Source of the DNA: an uncultured Lachnospiraceae bacterium
Lineage (GTDB): Bacteria; Bacillota; Clostridia; Lachnospirales; Lachnospiraceae
Direction: 5' to 3'
Assembly: GCA_947363565.1 (NCBI GenBank)
Contig: CANAPP010000006.1
Location: 21,262-85,261 of the forward strand
DNA: 64,000 nt
Every line of letters begins with the position of its first letter. The stretch's first letter is position 1. A program made the position numbers and the translations under genes. This document shows, in pieces, positions 34,650 to 43,107 of this stretch. Under the pieces are notes generated by a model. That model was given only the letters and a program-made list of their open reading frames with translations, did no database searches and was not told the origin of the DNA.

Positions 34650-35954
34650 TTAAATATACAGCTTTTCTTTCAGATAAGTAATGCACTTATTGATCGCGCT
34701 GCTGTTTCCCTGGCTTCCGCCTTTAGTAATGATATGTATCCCCTCAAATTCACCCTTAAGGAACTGTCCGTAAGCTGCAAGGGGAAGCACTTCATCCATC
34801 AGGCTTAAGCCTGCCGTACGGAATCTTTCACATACCGACACGGTCACATCGCCGCCGCTGGTATAAAGCCCCCGAAATGTCGGCTCCGCCTTGAATATGC
34901 GGTAGGTTATCTCCGCAAAAGCACTGTTGATCAGTCCCGTTACATCATCCATGGAGCACTGGTATCTCTCCATGTATGGCTTAAAGTCAATCCGGTTCTC
35001 CGGATAGATCCCATCCCCAGTCACTGTAGAGATAATGTTGCGTTCGCACTCTGCAAGGATTTCACGGACAACTCTGGCAATCTCCTCCTCCCGCTCCTTT
35101 TCTCCCTCAAGCAGCGTCTTTGTACTGACAAATACATTATGGGTGCGTTGGGACAGCCATAGCTCCTCCATCTGTCTCCTCGTATTCGGGTTGACGCTTC
35201 CCACCACTGCAAGGATCTTATTCTTCTCCTTCTTTTCATACGGAGTGATCAGCTTTCTCGCCAAGGTGGCCGTAAATACTCCCGGGTCTACCGCGACAGT
35301 CTTCAGCCTGCTCGTAATGACCGCATCAGCGATCAGGTCCAGATCCTCCTGGGTCACACAATCCACCACGATGATCCGGCTTCCTTCTGCCGTACACTTC
35401 TTCAACAAATCTGCAAGATAGTGTTTCCCGTGCATCAGATCCTTCATCAATATAGAAGATACCTGATATTTGCTCTGCTGTTTAAAGAGCAATGCAACCT
35501 CCGATACCTTTACCGGAGTCTTGGGGTCGATGGCGATGTCTGTCTTATGCAGCGGCAACCCGTTCACCAGCATATAGCCGCCGATCACAACTCTCCCCGA
35601 CGAGGGAAAACAGGGAGCCACAACCGCGACATAATCATCCCCGAGGCAATCTAACATGGCGTCCGTCTCACTCCCTAAGTTCCCCCGCAAGGTACTGTCA
35701 ATCCGGTTTGCATAGACCTTCACTTCGTCACTCTTTAACAGACGGCACACGTTCTGCACACGATTATAGGCAATTTTCGGTTCCACACCTCTGCTGTCTG
35801 TAGGATAGATCAGACAGTCACATTCATCCAGGGTAGAAAGCTCGATCCGTTCCGTATTCATCACCGTGTAGGCTCTGTAGTTCATATTCTTTAAGAGTAC
35901 TCCTGTGGCATTGCCTCCCGTCAGGTCATCTGCAATTACAACACACTGCGGCAT
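34650..35954 (-). CDS. Four-carbon acid sugar kinase, DUF1537 family (copy 2, DtnK-like)
   Basis: Start at [20 protein letters not shown] (35954), after AGGAG. The 434-residue protein has the N-terminal DUF1537 substrate domain ([18 protein letters not shown]-like [20 protein letters not shown]) and a C-terminal nucleotide-binding domain ([37 protein letters not shown]). The family phosphorylates threonate, erythronate and related acids at the 4-OH. It is directly followed by pdxA2, the pairing known for D-threonate breakdown. It has its own promoter. Confidence 0.88.
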   Translation of the reverse strand: MPQCVVIADDLTGGNATGVLLKNMNYRAYTVMNTERIELSTLDECDCLIYPTDSRGVEPKIAYNRVQNVCRLLKSDEVKVYANRIDSTLRGNLGSETDAMLDCLGDDYVAVVAPCFPSSGRVVIGGYMLVNGLPLHKTDIAIDPKTPVKVSEVALLFKQQSKYQVSSILMKDLMHGKHYLADLLKKCTAEGSRIIVVDCVTQEDLDLIADAVITSRLKTVAVDPGVFTATLARKLITPYEKKEKNKILAVVGSVNPNTRRQMEELWLSQRTHNVFVSTKTLLEGEKEREEEIARVVREILAECERNIISTVTGDGIYPENRIDFKPYMERYQCSMDDVTGLINSAFAEITYRIFKAEPTFRGLYTSGGDVTVSVCERFRTAGLSLMDEVLPLAAYGQFLKGEFEGIHIITKGGSQGNSSAINKCITYLKEKLYI

Positions 35955-35974
35955 GACAATTCTCCTTTCATATT

Positions 35975-36034
35975 CAAACATTGTTTGTTCGTTTTTGTTG
36001 TTTAAATTGTACTCCATATGTTTGAATATGTCAA
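35975..36034 (-). promoter_or_regulatory. Promoter and DeoR-type palindrome before the second kinase gene
   Basis: Minus-strand TTGACA (36029-36034), 17 bases, TACAAT (36006-36011): near consensus. A perfect 13-bp palindrome CAAACAATGTTTG (35975-35987) lies just downstream, and a further CAAACA half-site sits in the promoter spacer (36019-36024). The spacing suits repression by the DeoR protein encoded at the end of this operon. Confidence 0.7.
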
Positions 36035-36134
36035 TTAAATCTATTTTTTGACAAAGTTTTTGTATACATGCACAATTATCATGTTTGTTTTTGTTAATTA
36101 TAAACAATTGCAGTTGTTCTGTAACATCATCGCA

Positions 36135-37559
36135 CTAACGGTTTATCAGTACCTCCACTGCTTCTTTAAGCGTTGTGATCTCCCCTACATTTCCGGGGAA
36201 GATGACGTAGGGCGTCATGGGGAATTTACTCTCTGCTCCTGTCTGCCATACCGGGATGCCGGGCCTGATCTGCCCGAGGACATTTGCTTTCCTTACAGCA
36301 AGTGCTTTTGTTCCTACATCGCTGGATGTGATTCCGCCTTTGGCGATCACAAAACTTGGCGTGACCTTAAGGCGTCCGACCAATGACTGTACAGCTTCGG
36401 AGATCTTAACGGAAAGCCGGAGTTCATCCTCCTTATCTCCTGTGTCCGCCGTGATAAGTGCCCGGGTTGTATAGCAGCACACGGTCTTTCCTGCTTTTAT
36501 ATACTCCTCCTCCTTTTCAAGGCAGCGCTTTACCTCTGCCTCAAAAGCCGCATCATCCCTGACAAGGGTGGCATCCAGCTCAATAAACGCAATATCGTCC
36601 AGTCCTTTCAGACACTCCACCTGCTTTGTGGTCTTGTCCGTATGAGAACCTACCACGATGATTCCGCCATTCTCCGTCTCATTTACGACCATCTGCTCCC
36701 TTGTAAGCAATGGCTGGCTGCTGACTCCTCCCATCACCTTGACGATTGCAGCGGCTGTGCGGAACATAAACACCTTTCCCTTGGCCATCGCACGGTACAG
36801 CGCGATACAGAACACCTTCACGTCAGCATAATCAATTGCATTTACGATTATTTTATGAAAATCCTTTACCGCCATAAGCTGCTCTTCTATCTTATCAATG
36901 TCTGCATTGTGGATATCCTCAAGGGAAATACAGGTTACCTCTGAAGCCTTATATGCTCCCTTTGTCTTTTCTTCCACATACTCCGGCATGACAGCCGTGC
37001 TGTAGCCAAAAGTCTTATCCTTTGCAAATTCTGTCTCACTGGCCGGGACAAGCTCCTCGTCATACCTGACATAGTGCACGTTGCCGACAGTGAATCTGCC
37101 GCCTTCTTTAAAAAAAGGGCAAAGAATCTCTCCGTCAATAGTCTTTCCTGTATTCTTCTCATAACTTTCCCTCAAAAGTTCTGTCTCAAGGGGATAATGC
37201 CCCCGCAGTGTACTGTCGCTCCGGCTGATGAATATGTATTCTTTTCCGCATTCCTTTGCTACCTCATCAACAATAGCCGCAATTTCCCTGTGGGCTTTTG
37301 TGGTCTGCTCCTCGGTAAAGCCTCTGGAATTGGTCAGTACATAAAACAGGTTATTCTCCTCCTCAAAGCCCTGGCGGATGCTCTCCTTCTCCCAGTTTGT
37401 ATAAACAGAAATATCATGAACAGTCTGGACACCTGTAGGATCATCATCCAACACAACGATTTTTTTATGGTTTGCCGCGATTTCTTTGTTCAGCAGCTCA
37501 TCCATTGCTGCCTCATCAACCTTTTTATATGAAGATAAACTTTTTACAGTTAATGACAT
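36135..37559 (-). CDS. Four-carbon acid sugar kinase, DUF1537 family (copy 1)
   Basis: A 474-residue DUF1537 protein: VVLDDDPTGVQTVHDISVYT at the nucleoside/acid-binding N-terminus, FISRSDSTLRGHYPLETELL, then a C-terminal domain with PSFVIAKGGITSSDVGTKAL and VIFPGNVGE. It differs clearly in sequence from the second copy and is about 40 residues longer, so the two are old paralogues and probably have different substrates or roles. It starts 14 bases after the LtnD-like gene with a GGAGGAG site, so those two form one operon. Confidence 0.87.
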   Translation of the reverse strand: MSLTVKSLSSYKKVDEAAMDELLNKEIAANHKKIVVLDDDPTGVQTVHDISVYTNWEKESIRQGFEEENNLFYVLTNSRGFTEEQTTKAHREIAAIVDEVAKECGKEYIFISRSDSTLRGHYPLETELLRESYEKNTGKTIDGEILCPFFKEGGRFTVGNVHYVRYDEELVPASETEFAKDKTFGYSTAVMPEYVEEKTKGAYKASEVTCISLEDIHNADIDKIEEQLMAVKDFHKIIVNAIDYADVKVFCIALYRAMAKGKVFMFRTAAAIVKVMGGVSSQPLLTREQMVVNETENGGIIVVGSHTDKTTKQVECLKGLDDIAFIELDATLVRDDAAFEAEVKRCLEKEEEYIKAGKTVCCYTTRALITADTGDKEDELRLSVKISEAVQSLVGRLKVTPSFVIAKGGITSSDVGTKALAVRKANVLGQIRPGIPVWQTGAESKFPMTPYVIFPGNVGEITTLKEAVEVLINR

Positions 37560-37573
37560 CTTTCCTTCTCCTC

Positions 37574-38461
37574 CTAATCAAACCTCTTAACCTCTACATC
37601 TGCCAGCTTCTCAAAATACTGTACAATTCCGCCGTGATCGTCTTCCATATGACCATGGATCTTCAACGTCTGCAATATCTCGTACAACTGGGCCGTATAC
37701 GGAATCGGGACATCAATGGAATGTGCTGTATTGACAACATTTTTGATATCCTTATGATTGATCCTGATCGGTCCGCCCGGTTTGAAATTGCGCTCTACGA
37801 TCATCGGGATCTTGGCGTCCAAAACGGCGCTTCCGGCAAGCCCGCCGCGGATAGCCTCGTATACTTTCTGCGGATCAGCTCCTGCTTTCGCGGCAAGGAC
37901 AAATGCCTCGGACACAACAGCGATCGTATTATTTACAATCACCTGATTGGCAAGCTTTGTCACGCTTCCGCTCCCGCTCCCTCCGATAAGAAGCGCCGAA
38001 GAACCGAGAATATCAAAATACTCTTTCATAGCATCAAAATCTTCTTTGTCTCCGCCCGCCATGATGGCCAACGTACCGGCAACTGCTCCCGGCTCTCCTC
38101 CGGATACCGGGGCATCCACAAAGCCTGCACCCTTTTCTTTCAATCCCTTATAACACTCCTGAGACTCTGTCGGAGTCACCGAACTCATATCGCACACTAC
38201 GCTTCCTGCCTTGATCGTCGAGGCTACGCCTCCCTCCCCGAAAAGAATGGATTTCGAGATGGCACCGCTTGGAACCATAATGATGATCCGCCCGCACTGC
38301 TCGCCAATCTCAGCGTAGGAAGCTTCCTTCGCCCCTGCCGCCACAACATCCGCAACTGCCTCCTTATTGAGGTCCGCAACGAAAAGTTCTACTCCTGCTT
38401 TCAACATATTCTTTGCCATAGGCCTTCCCATGATACCCAGTCCGATAAATCCTACCTTCAT
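37574..38461 (-). CDS. NAD-dependent 3-hydroxyacid dehydrogenase (LtnD/GarR-like)
   Basis: A 295-residue beta-hydroxyacid dehydrogenase. The Rossmann motif GFIGLGIMGRPMAKNMLKAG is at the N-terminus. The substrate signature FVDAPVSGGEPGAVAGTLAI (about 119-138) and the catalytic-lysine region GSGSVTKLANQVIVNNTI follow. Close families are tartronate semialdehyde reductase and L-threonate dehydrogenase. With two DUF1537 kinases next door, L-threonate or related acid oxidation is more likely. The promoter contains a perfect palindrome probably bound by the divergent GntR regulator. Confidence 0.88.
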   Translation of the reverse strand: MKVGFIGLGIMGRPMAKNMLKAGVELFVADLNKEAVADVVAAGAKEASYAEIGEQCGRIIIMVPSGAISKSILFGEGGVASTIKAGSVVCDMSSVTPTESQECYKGLKEKGAGFVDAPVSGGEPGAVAGTLAIMAGGDKEDFDAMKEYFDILGSSALLIGGSGSGSVTKLANQVIVNNTIAVVSEAFVLAAKAGADPQKVYEAIRGGLAGSAVLDAKIPMIVERNFKPGGPIRINHKDIKNVVNTAHSIDVPIPYTAQLYEILQTLKIHGHMEDDHGGIVQYFEKLADVEVKRFD

Positions 38462-38503
38462 TTTTCTACTTCCTTTCTTGAATGTTAATTTGTGTTTGTT
38501 TGT

Positions 38504-38525
38504 GGAATAATTCGTTTATTATTCC
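38504..38525. repeat. Inverted repeat in the ltnD-like leader
   Basis: GGAATAAT (38504-38511), six bases, ATTATTCC (38518-38525). It lies between the minus-strand promoter and the ltnD-like start. It could be a second operator or an mRNA stem. No other structure is obvious in the remainder of this 306-base intergenic stretch beyond the promoter and operator listed separately. Confidence 0.5.
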
Positions 38526-38541
38526 ATTTCTTGATTCCATT

Positions 38542-38570
38542 CTACTGCATACCGGTATACCGGTCAAGAG
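38542..38570 (-). promoter_or_regulatory. ltnD-like promoter with GntR-type operator in the spacer
   Basis: Minus-strand TTGACC, a 17-base spacer and TAGAAT. The spacer is largely the perfect 14-bp palindrome ACCGGTATACCGGT (38551-38564). A repressor on that palindrome would sit between the -35 and -10 boxes. The divergent FCD-type GntR gene at 38768 is the obvious candidate. Confidence 0.72.
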
Positions 38571-38767
38571 GGTAAATTTCTTTCTATCTTTTCCACAGTT
38601 TTTTCACCTCATTTTTGTGCAGTTTACACGAATACCTCTTCTTTATTGTTATTCTTTTAACATTTCTATCCAAAACATAACGGTTACTATTGACCGTATT
38701 TTCAGATTATTGTATGATTATTTTTAGGGAAATTAATCGTTGAAACAGATGATTTTGAGGAGACAAT

Positions 38768-39412
38768 ATGACACCGTTAAATGAACAGGCTTTTCAGCAT
38801 TTGAAAAATATGATTATAAATAATGAGCTTTCTTATCAGGAAATCTACTCTGAGACTAAGCTTTCTAAGAATCTCGGTATATCGCGCACGCCTTTCCGGG
38901 ACGCTATCCACCGGCTTGCCCAGGAAGGTTATATCGATATCATTCCAAGCAAAGGCTTCTGCATCCACAAATTAACGAAACAAGATGTAGACGAAACCTT
39001 CCAGATTCGCTCCGCGCTCGAGTGCTACTGCACATTTCAGATAGCAAAAGAAGCGCACTCCCGGAAAGCAAAAAGATTATTCAAAGAGCTGGACTGGATC
39101 ATGGAAGAATTGACAGATATCCTTCACACAACCCAGTCCATCGGGGAGTTCAGTGAATACGATTTTCAGTTTCACAATAAGATCATTGATTATCTGCAAA
39201 ATGAACAGTTCTCCTCTGTCTTTGCCACATTCATGTACAGGATGCGCAAGCTCGCCGAACTGTCCCTGGCGCACAAGGGACGCATGAAGGATACTTACGA
39301 TGAGCATATGGCAATCCTAAGAGCTATGAAAGAGGGGGATACCGCACATATTTATGAGATTACCCTGATGCACATGGATACACCAAGAGGGATTAATCTG
39401 GAGGACCTATAA
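38768..39412 (+). CDS. GntR-family (FCD) transcriptional regulator
   Basis: A 214-residue regulator: winged helix with YSETKLSKNLGISRTPFRDA (about residues 27-46), then an all-helical FCD effector domain with metal-binding positions (DFQFHNKIIDYL, YDEHMAILRAMKEGD, LMHMDTPRG). Such proteins usually bind small organic acids. It is divergent from the ltnD-like operon and likely represses it through the palindrome at 38551-38564. Preceded by GAGGAGACAAT. Its last bases overlap the convergent kinase gene. Confidence 0.9.
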   Translation: MTPLNEQAFQHLKNMIINNELSYQEIYSETKLSKNLGISRTPFRDAIHRLAQEGYIDIIPSKGFCIHKLTKQDVDETFQIRSALECYCTFQIAKEAHSRKAKRLFKELDWIMEELTDILHTTQSIGEFSEYDFQFHNKIIDYLQNEQFSSVFATFMYRMRKLAELSLAHKGRMKDTYDEHMAILRAMKEGDTAHIYEITLMHMDTPRGINLEDL

Positions 39413-41365
39413 CTGCTCCTCCGGCATCTTGCCAGGTATCATATTTTCTTGCAGCAAAAACATCACTGATACAACGAAGATTCCCTCTTTCTCCTCAAAA
39501 ACACAGCTCCCGCCATAATTCTCTGCCACTGTGCGGGCAGACTCCGTACCTACCCCGTACCCTTCATGTCTCACCGAGAGAAAACGGCCGCCTTTCCGCC
39601 GCACCGGGGTGACAAAGCTGTTTTTGATCAGCAGGTAGAACGTGCCGTTCCTTATCCTGGCCTGACAGGAGACAAACGGATCTGCGCATCCTTCCTTCCT
39701 CGCTGCCTCATAAGCATTTTCCAGCAGGTTCCCGAAGAGGATCGAAAGCTCCACCTCCGGGACCGGCAATTCCGGCGGCAGGCCTACCGAACATTCAAAC
39801 CGGATCTCTTCCTGTAAGCACAGCCCCTCATAGTACCTGAGCACACTGTCTACAATAAGGTTTTTACACAATACCGTATGCATCCTGGGCATGGAAGTCA
39901 GGACATAGTCAGAAAGGTATGCGCCCAGGCGGTCATAATCCTTTGCTTCATAGATGCTGTAGAGCGTCTGCAGATGGTGACGCTCATCATGGCGCATACG
40001 GATAGTATCCTCAATCTTGTCGCTCAGCTCCAGATAATGCGCCTTCTGCATCGCCACCTGTCTCGTAAGCCGACGCTTTTCCTCTGCAAAAATCAGCTTC
40101 AGCCGGTAGCCTTCCGAAAATTCCTGCCACAATATCATGCCAAGCCCCACGATCAATACCAAACAGCCGTATTCCGTCGGCCATCCGCCCAGGATCGGTT
40201 CCCAGCCCGGGTGCACCCGGTCATACAGGACGGAAAGCCCAAAGGCCGTAGTGCAGAATAACAGCAGCCGGCTGTTTTGCTCATCGCGCATGGATGTACG
40301 CACGGCACAGTAAAACAGATATCCTACTGTAAAAAGCTTTACCGCTGTAGCTGCCTTACCGAACAGCCGTACCTGCCATACAAAATAGCCGGGCAGCAGG
40401 CTGTAGAGGACGGAAAGTGCCGTAAATACTGCCAGTACTGCCGTGGATATCCTTTCCGGAAGCAATCCTGCGTCACTGATCTCATTCTGCAGCATGACCA
40501 CAAAAAGATAGGTTCCATATATGCCGAAAAGCTCTGCCGCATACCAAAACTTCGGCGAAATCCCGGCGAACTGGAACACCGCCGGATACATATAAGTCAC
40601 AGTAATGCACAGAGAAGCAAAGAAAAACAGAAGCATCTTCCTCTCGCTCCCGCCTTTGAATGCCACAATCATATAGAGCGAAAGCCCTGTACTGAGCACT
40701 GCAAAAACCAACATCAAAAGCCCCAAAAACAGCCGGATATTTTCTATCTCCCTCACTGCCTCCGGGATACCGAATACAGGAGGATAAGTCATACCATCAG
40801 AAAAATGTGAGCGGTTGGACACTGCAAGCAGCAGCTCGGTCTGTCCCCCTGCGACAAAAGTGACCGAACGGCGCGCGATCTTTTCCGTAAATCCGTCACT
40901 TTCAGGTACTCCCATGGTCAAAAGCTCTTTGCCATCCACATACAGGCGGTAAGCCGAATAAATCTCCGGAAGAACAAGTGTATACGCCCGTTCCTCCTCC
41001 GGCAGGATAAGCGTCATGCTGTAGCTTGCGCTGCCTCCTGTGGGCCGCCTTTTGTCACTCAGATCAAAATTACTCTGCCTGCCCACCGTAACCGTCTGCA
41101 TATAAGCATCCGGTACATTTCCATCAACAAAATCTTCCGGGGATAAAAGCTTCCCCGGAAAGAAATTCCACCCTCGTGTAAGATAAAACAGCTTTTCTTC
41201 CTCAAGGGTACCGTTATCTAAGATCAGCACACCGGAAATCGCCTGCGTTCCCTTGTGCGTATATTTGTTATCCTTGTGATACAGCCAGTTTAAGATCAGC
41301 GAGAGCAGAAAAGCCGCGGCCAGGACTGGGAGTATTGTCTGCAGGATTTTTTTCGGTTTTACCAT
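39407..41365 (-). CDS. Sensor histidine kinase with 7TMR-DISM-type sensor and GHKL domain
   Basis: Start at MVKPKKILQTILPVLAAAFL (41365), six bases after GGAGGAG. The 652-residue protein has one N-terminal helix and an extracellular beta-rich domain (about 35-210, SYSMTLILPEEERAYTLVLP, YRLYVDGKELLTMG). Seven membrane helices follow (about 215-420), then a cytoplasmic coiled coil, an H-box RHDERHHLQTLYSIYEAKDY and a GHKL ATPase domain (LSILFGNLLENAYEAARKEG, HEGYGVGTESARTVAENYGG). The layout is that of AgrC/NatK-like kinases paired with LytTR regulators; the partner is encoded two genes upstream. Confidence 0.85.
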   Translation of the reverse strand: MVKPKKILQTILPVLAAAFLLSLILNWLYHKDNKYTHKGTQAISGVLILDNGTLEEEKLFYLTRGWNFFPGKLLSPEDFVDGNVPDAYMQTVTVGRQSNFDLSDKRRPTGGSASYSMTLILPEEERAYTLVLPEIYSAYRLYVDGKELLTMGVPESDGFTEKIARRSVTFVAGGQTELLLAVSNRSHFSDGMTYPPVFGIPEAVREIENIRLFLGLLMLVFAVLSTGLSLYMIVAFKGGSERKMLLFFFASLCITVTYMYPAVFQFAGISPKFWYAAELFGIYGTYLFVVMLQNEISDAGLLPERISTAVLAVFTALSVLYSLLPGYFVWQVRLFGKAATAVKLFTVGYLFYCAVRTSMRDEQNSRLLLFCTTAFGLSVLYDRVHPGWEPILGGWPTEYGCLVLIVGLGMILWQEFSEGYRLKLIFAEEKRRLTRQVAMQKAHYLELSDKIEDTIRMRHDERHHLQTLYSIYEAKDYDRLGAYLSDYVLTSMPRMHTVLCKNLIVDSVLRYYEGLCLQEEIRFECSVGLPPELPVPEVELSILFGNLLENAYEAARKEGCADPFVSCQARIRNGTFYLLIKNSFVTPVRRKGGRFLSVRHEGYGVGTESARTVAENYGGSCVFEEKEGIFVVSVMFLLQENMIPGKMPEEQL

Positions 41366-43107
41366 CGGTATCTCCTCCATAGAAACCATCCTCCAAAGAC
41401 AAGTACGAGTATACCCCCGGTGACCACAGGCAGGAAATCCAGGATTCCAGGCTCGGGTAACGGCTGCGTATGTACGTTGAGCGGAGCCGGCAGGCTCTGG
41501 GCATGGGTTTTTAAAGCGGCTCTCTCTTCACTGTCCGCCTCACAGAGTCCATAGCTTCCTGTCCTTCTGATCACAAACACAGCGCAGCCCTCTTCATAGG
41601 CAACCGCTGTATCAAGAGATCTACCGTCTCGGGCGAGCATATAGCTTTTCTTCGGTTTTGCCGCGGGCATGCGCACAGTGGCCTCGTCAAGAAAATGTAT
41701 CTTTTCACCTCTTACGCTAAGTGCGATGGTAAAGTCCAAGTCACCTTCCCGCTTAAGCGTCAGGGAAAACATGTCCTCCCCGGAAAGCTTAAGCCCTTTG
41801 AGAAACTCCGCCGACAGCTCTACCGAAATATCATTCCAGCCAAAAGGAACTGTCCCGGCATCGTCTTTAAGAAGCCACTTAATCCTCGCTCCGCTGACCG
41901 TCATGGTATCACCATCCACACGCTCATAGCCCTGTTTCTGTTCCACTGCCCTGCTTTCCCGCTGCGCCGCAAGTGTGTTCTTTTCCTTCAGTTCGGTAGG
42001 ATCTCCCGGAGAAGGAGACAGTAAGGATGCCTCCAGCAAGGTTACCGCAGACGGCGCTGCCGGCCTGATAACGCCGCCCAGGCTGCCTGTACTGGACGGC
42101 TTATCCGCCTCGTCCGTCCCGCCCTCTTTATCCGTTCCGTCCTCTTTATCCGTCCCGTCTTCTTTATCCGTTCCATCCTCTTTATCCGCCCCGTCTTCTT
42201 TCCCCGCTTCATCCTTCCCGCCAGGTGTTGGCTGCGTATACGGCGGCTTAACGGTATCCCCGTCTTCGCTTCCTGTACTGTCCTTATCTTCCTCCCCCTT
42301 ATTGTCATTCCCGCCGGGCGACGGCTGCATATACGGCGGCTCAGTAGTGCTGTCATCATGGTCATTGCCGTCCCGGTCACCGCCGGTGCCATCCATCTCC
42401 GCACCTGTCAGAGATGACCCTGAAAACTTCATGATATTCGAATTAACCTTATCACCCCGCAGTTGGAAATAATAATCGTTGTCCTTATCCAAAGCACTGC
42501 ATAAAACTCTTATCGCATCCGGCATCATAAGATAAAACGCATCCGGCGCTGCCCTTTCCCAGTCCGTCTCCCCAGGCGCTTCTCCCGGCGCTGTCTTGGC
42601 ATACCACAAAACGGGATACGCCTCTTCCGGCGTCGAAAAATTATACTGGATAAATGTATTCGTCGTACTGTCATAAGCCATGGTCAGCTCATCCAGGGCG
42701 GATACGGTTACCGGAATACGCAAAGTACGCAGCTCATCCGAGATCACAAAATCCTTTGCATAATTCTCCGCAATCTTTAACTTCGCAATGACTGTATAAT
42801 CTCCGGGCTTTTGCAGATCGACGCTGCTGTAATCCAAATCCTCCAGCTCAAGCTCAGCTGCCTTTGTCATGTCGGCCGTAGCTCCTACCGCATTGAAAAA
42901 CATTATCTCCCAGTTCTCAACCGCCTCAGCCAGCTCCTTTTCATCGCCGTAATCCAGCATTAAGTTTTTCGTAAACAAGCTTTTATTAAGAATGATCGCA
43001 ATCTCCCAGGGCTTTCCCTCTTCCCCGTCGCTGTCCTCTGCCTGCACTGGAAGCGCCCATCCAAAAAGTATTGTACATATGATAAAAATCAACAGGTATC
43101 TCTTCAT
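41359..43107 (-). CDS. Secreted, membrane-anchored repeat protein within the LytTR two-component operon
   Basis: A 582-residue protein with a signal peptide (MKRYLLIFIICTILFGWALP, cleavage after VQA). After an Ig-like or beta-rich N-terminal region (25-235), two copies of PPY(M/T)QP(S/T)PGG flank acidic spacers. Four to five DKEDGT hexapeptides come next, then a second beta-rich domain (about 390-520), and the C-terminus has one membrane helix followed by WRRYRW. No LPxTG motif is seen. It lies between the regulator and kinase genes, overlapping both, so it may be a ligand-binding partner of the sensor. Function is not recognised. Its ribosome site lies in a poly-G tract. Confidence 0.75.
   Translation of the reverse strand: MKRYLLIFIICTILFGWALPVQAEDSDGEEGKPWEIAIILNKSLFTKNLMLDYGDEKELAEAVENWEIMFFNAVGATADMTKAAELELEDLDYSSVDLQKPGDYTVIAKLKIAENYAKDFVISDELRTLRIPVTVSALDELTMAYDSTTNTFIQYNFSTPEEAYPVLWYAKTAPGEAPGETDWERAAPDAFYLMMPDAIRVLCSALDKDNDYYFQLRGDKVNSNIMKFSGSSLTGAEMDGTGGDRDGNDHDDSTTEPPYMQPSPGGNDNKGEEDKDSTGSEDGDTVKPPYTQPTPGGKDEAGKEDGADKEDGTDKEDGTDKEDGTDKEGGTDEADKPSSTGSLGGVIRPAAPSAVTLLEASLLSPSPGDPTELKEKNTLAAQRESRAVEQKQGYERVDGDTMTVSGARIKWLLKDDAGTVPFGWNDISVELSAEFLKGLKLSGEDMFSLTLKREGDLDFTIALSVRGEKIHFLDEATVRMPAAKPKKSYMLARDGRSLDTAVAYEEGCAVFVIRRTGSYGLCEADSEERAALKTHAQSLPAPLNVHTQPLPEPGILDFLPVVTGGILVLVFGGWFLWRRYRW
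42122..42199 (-). repeat. 18-bp tandem repeat coding DKEDGT hexapeptides
   Basis: Four to five imperfect 18-bp units (plus strand like CTCTTTATCCGTTCCGTC) encode consecutive DKEDGT/DKEGGT/DKEDGA hexapeptides in the surface protein. The units keep frame, so copy-number change would lengthen or shorten the linker without breaking the gene. Confidence 0.75.

Noticed and set aside
37472..38488. 338-codon plus-strand frame
   Set aside because: Antisense to the LtnD-like gene, which has clear motifs; the plus-strand product has none.
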